Below are positions 1-6,646 of a stretch of 8,603 nucleotides of DNA, piece after piece; position 1 is the first letter of the stretch; the number at the start of each line of letters is the position of its first letter. A program made the translations under genes and the position numbers. The stretch is from assembly GCA_003818595.1 (NCBI GenBank), contig RPQV01000122.1, positions 1 to 8,603 of the forward strand. The letters are read 5' to 3'. Under the pieces are notes generated by a model. It did no database searches, had not been told where the DNA came from, and saw only the letters and a list, made by a program, of their open reading frames with translations. Origin of the DNA: Calditrichota bacterium. GTDB lineage: Bacteria > Zhuqueibacterota > Zhuqueibacteria > Residuimicrobiales > Krinioviventaceae.

Positions 1-2151
1 AACGGTCATGGAACCCATTGCGCGGGCAATGTCGGTGCGCTGAATAATAATGGCTATGCCTGCGCTGCAGCATCGGGCGGTTGGGGTAGTGGTTCGCTGG
101 TCGCTGACGGCAATGGTGTTAAGGTAATGCCTTTGCGCATAGGATATTCTGGACGTTACTTGATCTATGAAGCCGGATATGTCCGAATGGATTTTGCGGC
201 TTCGGCATTTTACTATGCGGCGAATAATGGCGCGAAAATAACTTCCTGCAGTTGGGGTTCCTCCAATTCCGGTGGATTGGCAGACGCCATCAACTATTTT
301 CTTGCCAGTGGCGGATTGATTTTTAAAGCGGCAGGAAACAATAATAATGAGACATCAGACTATATGACCAACCGAACTGATATTATTTCGGTCGCGGCAA
401 CTGATGCCAATGATGTGAAGGCGAGTTTTTCAACTTATGGTACTTGGGTGGATATTTCAGCGCCTGGTGATGCCATTTACAGTCTGTATCACAATCATAG
501 CGATGCACAAAATGACTATATTGCCTCCCTGAGCGGTACTTCGATGGCGACTCCTATTGCCGCAAGCGTTGCCGCTCTCATCTGGTCACACAATCCTTCC
601 TGGACTGCTGAACAAGTGAAGCAGCAGCTTTTCAGCACAGCTGATAATATATACGGAATTTCCGGAAACTCATCCTATATCGGCAAACTGGGAGCCGGAC
701 GTGTCAATGCTTTCAGCGCCGTCAACACCGGTGGTGGTCCTGCCGCGCCGGTTGCGGCATTTACCGCATCAGCAACATCCGGTTGTGTACCGATGACCGT
801 CAATTTTACGGACATGTCCACGGGTGACGTGACGTCCTGGTCATGGACTTTTGGTGACGGTGGAGCATCAACTGATGAAAATCCTTCTCATACCTATCAG
901 ACTGTGGGCACATTCACTGTTTCTTTAACGGTTACGGGTCCAGGGGGATCGGATGCTGAAACAAAGAATAATTACATTATCGTATCCGCGTCGCCGACGG
1001 CTGACTTTTCAGGAACTCCCACTAACGGTGATGCTCCACTGCAGGTTTCTTTTACCGATCTGTCGACTGGAAATCCAACATCCTGGTCTTGGGATTTCGG
1101 CGACGGTGGAACAGCAAATATCCAGAATCCGGTTCATACATATTCTGCTGCCGACGAGTATACAGTCGTCTTGACTGTCAATAACAGTTGCGGATCATCT
1201 GTTGAAACTAAAGTCAATTATATCATGGTCTCGGAACCAGTTTGCTATCCTCCGATAGCCGCCTTCGTCGGCACGCCGACTACCGGCAATGCTCCTCTGA
1301 CAGTGAATTTTACAGATCAGTCGACCAACAATCCGACGAGTTGGAATTGGAATTTTGGCGATGGCGGTACTGCAACAGTTAAAAATCCTGCCCATGTCTT
1401 TTCTGCAGCGGGTGTATATACAATAACCTTAACAGCCACTAATAGCTGCGGATCGGACGATGAAGTTAAAGTCAACTATATCACTGTAAACACTGCACCG
1501 CAAAATGCTGTGCACATAAGTGAAATAGTGGTCACGAAGGAGACATACTCCAAGTTTAATCGTGGAAGGGCACGTGTCAAAGTTGTTGATCAAAGTGGAA
1601 ATGCTACGGCCAGCGTAACAGTTAACGGCACCTGGTCCGGTGGCGCCACCAACTCGTCAAGCTTTACCACCGGTTCTGACGGCTGGGGTGAAGCGACAAC
1701 CGGATGGAGCAAAACCAAATCAGATTATACATTCTGCGTCACCAATCTCACAAAATCCGGGTATACTTTTGATACAAATGCCAATGTGGTCACCTGCGGA
1801 AGTTCAAACGGGACCTCCTGGCAGGTCTTGTCTAATGTGAGCCCCGAAGATCTAAAATATTTTGCGGAAGAGCTTGGTCAAAATCCGGTGGATATATCGC
1901 CGAATCCTTTTAATCCAACGACACAAATTAATGTGATGTTGACCGAACCGTCACGAATCAAACTTGAAATTTACAATGTCCTGGGAAAAAGAATCATCAC
2001 CCTGGCGGATGAACCGCTAGAAGCTGGAATGCATATGCTGAAATGGGATGCAAGAGACGAGTTCAGCCGTGCGGTGGGTACCGGAACGTATTTTTACCTG
2101 CTGATCGTGAATGAGCAAAAGTACGTCGGCAAGTTACTCTATGTGAAATAA
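1..2151 (+). CDS. Secreted subtilisin-like serine protease (S8) with three PKD domains and a T9SS-type sorting domain; 5' end missing
   Basis: Extracellular endopeptidase of the subtilase family; 716 residues are visible. The frame is open from base 1, so the gene starts upstream and the catalytic Asp is outside the window. Visible residues 3-6 are HGTH, the catalytic-His motif, followed by CAG as in proteinase K. The oxyanion Asn is N113 (AAGNN) and the nucleophile is S181 (GTSMATP). The His-to-Asn and Asn-to-Ser distances are close to those of subtilisin. Three PKD domains follow (about 250-328, 332-410, 418-496; each has FGDGG), then an Ig-like domain with paired-looking Cys (about 504-599). 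The C-terminal domain (about 631-716) starts SPNPFNPTT and ends GKLLYVK, like T9SS type A/FlgD-like sorting domains. By family knowledge, the protein crosses the inner membrane by Sec and is exported and surface-attached or released by the Por system. It is convergent with the eight-gene minus-strand block. Its natural substrate is unknown. Confidence 0.93.
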   Translation, partial: NGHGTHCAGNVGALNNNGYACAAASGGWGSGSLVADGNGVKVMPLRIGYSGRYLIYEAGYVRMDFAASAFYYAANNGAKITSCSWGSSNSGGLADAINYFLASGGLIFKAAGNNNNETSDYMTNRTDIISVAATDANDVKASFSTYGTWVDISAPGDAIYSLYHNHSDAQNDYIASLSGTSMATPIAASVAALIWSHNPSWTAEQVKQQLFSTADNIYGISGNSSYIGKLGAGRVNAFSAVNTGGGPAAPVAAFTASATSGCVPMTVNFTDMSTGDVTSWSWTFGDGGASTDENPSHTYQTVGTFTVSLTVTGPGGSDAETKNNYIIVSASPTADFSGTPTNGDAPLQVSFTDLSTGNPTSWSWDFGDGGTANIQNPVHTYSAADEYTVVLTVNNSCGSSVETKVNYIMVSEPVCYPPIAAFVGTPTTGNAPLTVNFTDQSTNNPTSWNWNFGDGGTATVKNPAHVFSAAGVYTITLTATNSCGSDDEVKVNYITVNTAPQNAVHISEIVVTKETYSKFNRGRARVKVVDQSGNATASVTVNGTWSGGATNSSSFTTGSDGWGEATTGWSKTKSDYTFCVTNLTKSGYTFDTNANVVTCGSSNGTSWQVLSNVSPEDLKYFAEELGQNPVDISPNPFNPTTQINVMLTEPSRIKLEIYNVLGKRIITLADEPLEAGMHMLKWDARDEFSRAVGTGTYFYLLIVNEQKYVGKLLYVK
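748..1488 (+). repeat. Three tandem PKD-domain repeats, each 237 bp
   Basis: Three in-frame repeats lie at 748-984, 994-1230 and 1252-1488. Each encodes exactly 79 residues from P-x-A-x-F to a terminal V. All share V-x-FTD-x-ST near residue 20 and W-x-FGDGG near residue 33. Repeats 2 and 3 agree at about 52 of 79 residues by hand count, including NSCGS and KVNYI. Repeat 1 is more divergent: its Cys sits at residue 13 instead of in NSCGS. PKD domains are Ig-like beta-sandwiches that act as spacers or bind proteins or polysaccharides in extracellular enzymes. Confidence 0.9.
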
Positions 2152-2157
2152 ATCCCC

Positions 2158-2186
2158 AAAGGGAGCGTCTTGCGACGCTCCCTTTT
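2158..2186. terminator. Rho-independent terminator hairpin between convergent genes
   Basis: A perfect 9-bp GC-rich stem, GGGAGCGTC (2161-2169) with GACGCTCCC (2174-2182), closes a TTGC loop. AAA (2158-2160) can extend it by pairing with the T-run at 2183-2185. On the plus strand TTTTAT follows, giving a good intrinsic terminator 9 nt after the protease stop. On the minus strand the hairpin starts 2 nt after the aminotransferase stop, but only TTT follows before GGGG. It may therefore work in both directions, with a weaker U-tract for the operon side. Confidence 0.85.
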
Positions 2187-3408
2187 ATATCTCTTGGGCA
2201 AAGGATTTAAGCTTTTTTATGCTCTCAATAATGCTGTCCATATCTTCACGATTTCCCAACAGCATATTCTGGGTGAACCATACGGCTTCTTCATAACAGG
2301 CTTTTTCTGTTTCCGGACAAAACACCGTATTGTAGTCAATCGGCAGCTCGATCGAACGTCCTCTCGGGCCAAAGGCTCGTTTGAGAAAGACCGGCTGCTT
2401 GTATAAAGGTATGGAATATCCAGGACTTGTCGGAATACCCTCTTTTCTCATCGCCTCAATGAATGAAGCCTTGGATTTATTGGCAAAGAACTCTTTTTTA
2501 TAACGAAAGATGAACAGATGGCAAGCATGGCTGGTGATACGTTCATCATTCTTCAGCACCTCTATTCCTTCTATCTTGCCTAATTCATTGTTGAGATATG
2601 ACAGATTCTGCTGACGTATTTTCTTCAACTCATCATAACGCTCAAATTGGGCCAACAATACTGCGGATTGGAATTCGGTAATTCTGGAATTGCCGCCAAA
2701 GTAAAAATGTTCATACCATAATCCATCCTCGCTCCTGCCGCAATTCATGTGTGAACGCGCCATTTTTGCAACCAGATCATCATTGGTGGTGATAATGCCT
2801 CCTTCTCCGGCATTCATATTTTTTGAGGATTGAAAACTAAAACATCCGGCAGCACCGATTGCCCCAACTGCTCTCCCCTTCCATTGCGCTCCCCAGGCCT
2901 GAGCAGCATCTTCGACAATGATCAGATGATATTTGTCAGCTAAATTGCGCAGCGCGTCCATGTCGGCCGGACGTCCGGCAAAGTGAACCGGCATAATCGC
3001 TTTCGTCCTCGGCGTGATGGCCATTTCAGCTTTATCGACGTCGATATTATATGTTTGGGGATCGATGTCGACGAATATTGGGATACCGCCCGCTTCGATT
3101 ACGGCCGAAGCCGTTGCAATAAAGGTGTATGCAGGAACCAATACTTCATCGCCAATATCAATATCAGCGGCAGTAAGGGCAATGCGTATTGCTGTTGTGC
3201 CGCTGTTGATGCAAATTCCATATTTTGCATCTTGGTAGGCGGCGAATTTCTTTTCGAACAATGGTGTAAATTCGCCATGCAGGCTCCCCCATTTCCCGCT
3301 CTTGATCACCTGCGTCAAGTATTCGATTTCCTCGTTACCCCAAACCGGCCAGACGGGAAAAGATTGTTGACGCACTGGAGTGCCGCCTTTCACTGCTAAA
3401 TGAGACAT
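2185..3408 (-). CDS. DegT/DnrJ/EryC1/StrS-family PLP-dependent aminotransferase
   Basis: Cytoplasmic fold-type I, PLP-dependent aminotransferase that typically moves an amino group from Glu or Gln onto a keto sugar or keto-cyclitol. It has 407 residues, a normal length for the family. The PLP Schiff-base lysine is probably K196 in FSFQSSKN, followed by AGEGG. EDAAQ (166-170) supplies the Asp that contacts the PLP ring nitrogen. NSGTTA (68-73) is the phosphate-binding region, and GGNSRITEFQSA (238-249) is the family's conserved later motif. The N-terminus (LAVKGGTPVR...WP) resembles the scyllo-inosose aminotransferase (StsC) branch more than the short sugar aminotransferases; that is from memory. 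The ATG abuts the upstream HAD stop (TAAATG). A strong Shine-Dalgarno sequence, GGAGG, at 3414-3418 lies 5 nt from the ATG, so translation is probably coupled. It is the last gene of the operon, next to a sugar kinase and phosphatase. The substrate is not determinable from sequence alone. Confidence 0.92.
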   Translation of the reverse strand: MSHLAVKGGTPVRQQSFPVWPVWGNEEIEYLTQVIKSGKWGSLHGEFTPLFEKKFAAYQDAKYGICINSGTTAIRIALTAADIDIGDEVLVPAYTFIATASAVIEAGGIPIFVDIDPQTYNIDVDKAEMAITPRTKAIMPVHFAGRPADMDALRNLADKYHLIIVEDAAQAWGAQWKGRAVGAIGAAGCFSFQSSKNMNAGEGGIITTNDDLVAKMARSHMNCGRSEDGLWYEHFYFGGNSRITEFQSAVLLAQFERYDELKKIRQQNLSYLNNELGKIEGIEVLKNDERITSHACHLFIFRYKKEFFANKSKASFIEAMRKEGIPTSPGYSIPLYKQPVFLKRAFGPRGRSIELPIDYNTVFCPETEKACYEEAVWFTQNMLLGNREDMDSIIESIKKLKSFAQEI

Positions 3409-4038
3409 TTAGTCCTCCATACACTTGATGATTATTGATAATTTCTGTAAATCGTCCAGGAGTTTTTCGACTGTGGTGAACTGAACAGCGCACATTCCAA
3501 CCTCAATTGCCGTCAGGACATTTTCTTCACGATCATCAATGAATAGACAACGTATTGGAAGCGTGCCCAAGTTGCTGCAGGATTTCAAGTAAATTTCTTT
3601 TTCCGGTTTTAGTGCATGCATCTGAAATGAGGTTATGGCTGTTGGGAAAAAATGAAGTTCCGGAAAGTCATTCATGATGCGATAAAAATGAATCGGATTG
3701 GTATTACTGAGTAAAGCGAGGGAATAGTATTTTGACAACTGTTGCGCAATTTTTATGACAGGAAGGTTAAGGGTAAAAATGTTGCTGAAAAGCTCGAGAA
3801 CCAGCCGTTTATCAGCAAGACACAACTTCTTTTTCACCTGATCAAGCCACTCGCAGGTGTTTATTAATCCGCGCTCATACTGATGATGATCCTCATTCAT
3901 TTGATGCCAAAGTTCAGATGCTTTTTGCGGTGTACAATGCAACAATGAGGCAGCCTGTGACAATGCCTTTTCAGTGTCGACATTAACGAGTACGCCGCCT
4001 AAATCAAAAAGTATTAATTCAATGTTTGGTTGTTTCAT
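3409..4038 (-). CDS. HAD-superfamily phosphatase, YihX-like (subfamily IA)
   Basis: Cytoplasmic HAD hydrolase of 209 residues. The motifs appear in order. Motif I is LFDLGGVLV (10-18) with likely nucleophile D12; the usual second Asp of DxD is Gly, as also in E. coli YihX. Motif II is LLSNTN (109-114), the motif III lysine is K144 in LKPE, and motif IV is FIDDREEN (166-173) with D168 and D169. An alpha-helical cap follows motif I and includes an ERG segment (55-57) that also resembles YihX. YihX is a sugar-phosphate phosphatase acting on alpha-glucose 1-phosphate, so a phosphosugar substrate is a reasonable guess. The gene starts 3 nt after the GHMP kinase stop. The Shine-Dalgarno sequence is weak, suggesting translation by coupling. 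Its stop codon touches the aminotransferase start. The exact substrate is unknown. Confidence 0.85.
   Translation of the reverse strand: MKQPNIELILFDLGGVLVNVDTEKALSQAASLLHCTPQKASELWHQMNEDHHQYERGLINTCEWLDQVKKKLCLADKRLVLELFSNIFTLNLPVIKIAQQLSKYYSLALLSNTNPIHFYRIMNDFPELHFFPTAITSFQMHALKPEKEIYLKSCSNLGTLPIRCLFIDDREENVLTAIEVGMCAVQFTTVEKLLDDLQKLSIIIKCMED
3414..3418 (-). promoter_or_regulatory. Strong Shine-Dalgarno site of the aminotransferase gene, inside the HAD gene
   Basis: The minus strand reads GGAGG, five bases, then ATG. The site encodes part of the last HAD residues (Met-Glu-Asp) and spans up to the TAAATG junction. It fixes the aminotransferase start and implies translational coupling to the HAD gene. 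Confidence 0.7.
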
Positions 4039-4041
4039 CGT

Positions 4042-5133
4042 TTATTTTGATTTTCCGGGAACAGCAGCTTTCTTGGCAAAGATAACCAGCGGGTAAGGAT
4101 CCATACCAATTTCTTTCAACTTGCTTATCAAAAGCTGTTGATCTTCTGGATTTTTTACAATAAACTGGACACAGCCATCTCCTTGGGAACCCACTCCTTT
4201 GCCGCCATAGATGTAGGGTTGTATTTCAGGGCTTGAAAGCACAAAATGAAGTTTTGGTGATAAAAGTTCAGTTGGACACGCCGGAGCGATAAAATGGTCA
4301 AAGAATCTCTGCGATTCAGTCATGAGAGCACCTATTCGTTTGGCATCGGCATCATTGACAGCCTCTCGAGCACGAGATAATATATCCTTATTTACCGGTC
4401 CAAGATAATAGCGGACATCATCACCCACTTTGCCGCCACTCTTGGGATAACAGGCATTGAGATCAGCCAATATTTTTTGCGTGTTTTTCCCTGCCTTGAG
4501 GTCGGCAATGACCATATAGATGTCTTGTTTGGGATTTAATTCTTCCACATCCATGCGTTCACCATCAAATGTGAGAAAAACAGGAGTATTCCCATAGGCA
4601 CATGCCTGATCCATCCGTCCGCATCTTGAAGGCGTCAGAATTTCTCCCTGATAGGCCAGTTCCATTTCACCACGTTTGGTGAGCTTTAGATCATATAACT
4701 GATTAAAGGCGCGCGCGACCAATACATTATTTGCAGCAGACGAGGATAGCCCCTTCCGAATCGGCAAATCCATTTTATAACCATCGATTTCAAGACCCTG
4801 GATATCATAATGGCACTGAGCATAGTAAGCGACGCCCGCGGAATAGCTATAAAAACCGCCCTGCTCAGCCACTTCCAAGAGTTTCTTGGGTTTCATCTCA
4901 ATTTCATGGGGACCCAGTTTGGAACCATCGGGCAAGGTGGTACTGATGATCAACTTATTCGGATGTCTCTTGGCCGTCGTATATATACCCTGATTGGTGC
5001 CAACCAAAAGACAATATCCTTTGGTAATGGTCGAATCAATTCGACGGTATCCACCCGCCCAATCAGAATGCTCACCAAATAGGCAAAGCCTGCCAGGGAC
5101 AAATAAATCAACAGAATCAGGTCTTACATTCAT
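4042..5133 (-). CDS. GHMP-family sugar kinase, galactokinase-like
   Basis: Cytoplasmic ATP-dependent small-molecule kinase of the GHMP superfamily, 363 residues. The N-terminal motif PGRLCLFGEHSDWAGG (13-28) matches the galactokinase signature pattern GRxNLIGEHTDYxxG. It keeps the Arg, Glu, His and Asp used to hold the sugar, but HTDYN is replaced by HSDWA. The ATP-binding motif is PIRKGLSSSAA (124-134). The putative catalytic-base Asp is D175 in CGRMDQ, as in galactokinase. GGKGVGSQGD (310-319) is the third GHMP motif. This combination argues for a sugar, probably at the anomeric hydroxyl, rather than mevalonate or homoserine. GGAG at 5140-5143, 6 nt from the ATG, supports the start. The gene lies 11 nt after prs and 3 nt before the HAD gene. 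It could be a galacto-, arabino-, fuco-, glucurono- or heptokinase; the sequence does not decide. Confidence 0.88.
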   Translation of the reverse strand: MNVRPDSVDLFVPGRLCLFGEHSDWAGGYRRIDSTITKGYCLLVGTNQGIYTTAKRHPNKLIISTTLPDGSKLGPHEIEMKPKKLLEVAEQGGFYSYSAGVAYYAQCHYDIQGLEIDGYKMDLPIRKGLSSSAANNVLVARAFNQLYDLKLTKRGEMELAYQGEILTPSRCGRMDQACAYGNTPVFLTFDGERMDVEELNPKQDIYMVIADLKAGKNTQKILADLNACYPKSGGKVGDDVRYYLGPVNKDILSRAREAVNDADAKRIGALMTESQRFFDHFIAPACPTELLSPKLHFVLSSPEIQPYIYGGKGVGSQGDGCVQFIVKNPEDQQLLISKLKEIGMDPYPLVIFAKKAAVPGKSK

Positions 5134-5144
5134 AGAGTACTCCG

Positions 5145-6104
5145 TTACTGGTTCAGGTAAACATTTTCGAATAAATCACCGACAGATTTCCCGTCATGGA
5201 TGGCTCGAATTGCATCGGCAAAAAGTTTGGCGACTGAAAGCACCTGTAATTTGCTGTAATTTTTAATGTTATTCTGAGGTATGGTGTCCGTTGTAACGAC
5301 TTCTTCGATGCAGGAGTTTTGAATTTTTTCCAGCGCATTATTGGTAAAAAAGCCATGTGTGCATCCTGCCAGTATTTTTTTTGCGCCATGCTCTTTCAGT
5401 ATTTTTGTCGCTTCAAGGATGGAGCCACCTGAAAGTATTTCGTCATCAATAATGAGAACGTCTTTCCCCTGAGGGTCGCCGATGATATTTCGCATTACAA
5501 CTTTTTCATCGTCGCCAATGCGTTCCTTATCAAGAATGACGAGCGGCAGGTTCAATGCTCGGGAAAATAGTCGAGATCCCTTGGCACTTCCGACATCAGG
5601 CGCTGCAACAACGGCGTTCGACAGGTCTTTTTTACGATAGTGACTCAGCAAAGTTGGCGTTGCCAAGAGCTGATCCATTGGAATTCGGGGGAATCCCATG
5701 ACCTGCGGTGAGTGCAGAGTCATGGTTAGAATTCGTTGTGCTCCGGCAGTCTCGAGCAGATCGGTAATCAACCGGGCAGTAATGGATATCCTCGGCTCAT
5801 CCTTCTTATCGGATCGACAATAGAAATAGTTCGGCAAAACGGCTGTGATCCTACCCGCCGATGCATATTTGAGAGCATCAATCAAAATCAGCAACTCAAC
5901 CAGATGGTCGTTAATGGGTGAAGATCCGGTTTGGATGACGAACACATCGTCATTACGGATATTTTCCTCAATTTTCACCTTGATATTGCCGTTCGAGAAC
6001 TGATTAATGGTCAATCGTCCGGGTTCCAAGTCCAAAAACCTGCAAATATCTTGCGCAAGACACGGGTTGCTGTTGCCATAAAAAACTTTGAGTGTTCTTA
6101 ACAC
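5145..6104 (-). CDS. prs: Ribose-phosphate pyrophosphokinase (PRPP synthetase), variant motif type
   Basis: Cytoplasmic enzyme joining ribose 5-phosphate and ATP to give PRPP, the precursor of purines, pyrimidines, His, Trp and NAD. Its length of about 319 residues is typical. Numbering here counts from the TTG at 6107. Visible features include GNSNPCLAQ (11-19), TLHSPQVMGF (130-139) with the conserved His 132, PDVG (170-173), and DKER (193-196), which keeps the catalytic-loop Lys and Arg. IDDEILSGGS (220-229) is the PRPP-loop region. Several motifs differ from E. coli Prs: FSNGN for FSDGE, YCRSDKK for YARQDRR, and DDEILSGGS for DDMIDTGGT. I recall a subgroup with FSNGN, RSDKKDEPR and DDEI, so this is more likely a subfamily trait than decay. 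The start is chosen as the GTG at 6102-6104, 7 nt after AAAGGGA; TTG at 6105-6107 is the alternative. The gene overlaps the end of the CYTH gene. Confidence 0.88.
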   Translation of the reverse strand: MLRTLKVFYGNSNPCLAQDICRFLDLEPGRLTINQFSNGNIKVKIEENIRNDDVFVIQTGSSPINDHLVELLILIDALKYASAGRITAVLPNYFYCRSDKKDEPRISITARLITDLLETAGAQRILTMTLHSPQVMGFPRIPMDQLLATPTLLSHYRKKDLSNAVVAAPDVGSAKGSRLFSRALNLPLVILDKERIGDDEKVVMRNIIGDPQGKDVLIIDDEILSGGSILEATKILKEHGAKKILAGCTHGFFTNNALEKIQNSCIEEVVTTDTIPQNNIKNYSKLQVLSVAKLFADAIRAIHDGKSVGDLFENVYLNQ

Positions 6105-6622
6105 CAACGGATCCCTTTATTTTTCAGCATCTCTGCATATCCAACAGCAGACAATTGATTTGATGATATCTGAAAGTGATCGATCAAGAAATTAATAAAT
6201 TCATGGCATATTGTCTCGGGATAGACATTATTGATTTGTGCTTCAAATTCAATAAAGGATCCCAAATGTTCAACCTCATCCAAATGTATACGGACATTTT
6301 TCCAAAGATAAAGCGTTCGCTCTTTGGTCACAGAGACTTCAATGGGAATCACTTGCTGCAATACGGCAAACAATTGTTCAGCCTGATCAGTCGAATAGAT
6401 CAGATAATGGCTGATTCGGGCACCCCTTTCATTCGGCCGTTGATACGCGATCAGCTGCGCTGCTTCATTGTCCTGCTGACGCAGCTTTAGCCTCCCATTT
6501 TCAGTGCACCAGTATGTATCTCGCTGAGTTTTTGTCCAGGTGAAAACTGCACCAATGCTCAACGCAAGACGATGAGCTTGAGCCAAATCCGGATATATTG
6601 CTTTCAGTTCAAGATTCTGCAT
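6098..6622 (-). CDS. CYTH-domain protein (class IV adenylate cyclase / triphosphatase family)
   Basis: Cytoplasmic 174-residue single-domain CYTH protein; the family acts on triphosphate substrates in an eight-stranded tunnel lined with charged residues. The motif NLELKA (3-8) is the ExExK-type signature with Asn in place of the first Glu, as in many CyaB-like members. Further conserved positions are QRDTYW (33-38), RLKLR (44-48), YQRP (60-63), TKERTLY (99-105) and HLDEVEHLGSFIEFE (113-127), whose alternating acidic residues bind metal. The C-terminus has the usual YAEML (162-166). The ATG has no clear Shine-Dalgarno sequence. It starts 24 nt after nadD, the largest gap in the operon, and its end overlaps prs. 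The reaction could be cAMP formation, thiamine triphosphate or inorganic triphosphate hydrolysis, or something else; sequence does not decide. Confidence 0.87.
   Translation of the reverse strand: MQNLELKAIYPDLAQAHRLALSIGAVFTWTKTQRDTYWCTENGRLKLRQQDNEAAQLIAYQRPNERGARISHYLIYSTDQAEQLFAVLQQVIPIEVSVTKERTLYLWKNVRIHLDEVEHLGSFIEFEAQINNVYPETICHEFINFLIDHFQISSNQLSAVGYAEMLKNKGIRWC
6112..6118 (-). promoter_or_regulatory. Ribosome binding site of prs, inside the CYTH gene
   Basis: The minus strand reads AAAGGGA, then TCCG, then TTG GTG. The purine-rich site is 4 nt from TTG (6107) and 7 nt from GTG (6104), so normal spacing favours GTG as the prs start. It lies within the last codons of the upstream CYTH gene, as expected for translational coupling. 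Confidence 0.55.
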
Positions 6623-6646
6623 ACAAGTAATGGATGAGAATGAGTA

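Noticed and set aside
127..129. ATG at 127 as the start of the protease gene
   Set aside because: The frame is open back to base 1 and encodes the catalytic HGTH motif there, so the ATG is an internal Met.
748..1488. CRISPR-like or mobile repeat array
   Set aside because: The repeats are long, in frame, imperfect and encode PKD domains; there are no spacers.
2170..2406. Small plus-strand open frame after the protease
   Set aside because: It lies antisense to the well-supported aminotransferase, includes the terminator, and shows no recognisable motif.
2983..3399. 138-codon plus-strand open frame
   Set aside because: It is antisense to conserved aminotransferase coding sequence, is Cys-rich and of low-complexity composition, and has no motif; it is a shadow frame.
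4994..5266. Plus-strand open frame spanning the kinase/prs junction
   Set aside because: It is antisense to two genes with clear family motifs and has no motif or ribosome site of its own.
5145..6107. prs as a dead pseudoenzyme
   Set aside because: Several motif residues differ from E. coli, but the His, the Lys-x-Arg of the catalytic loop and the paired Asp are kept, the frame is intact, and the changes partly match a subgroup I recall.
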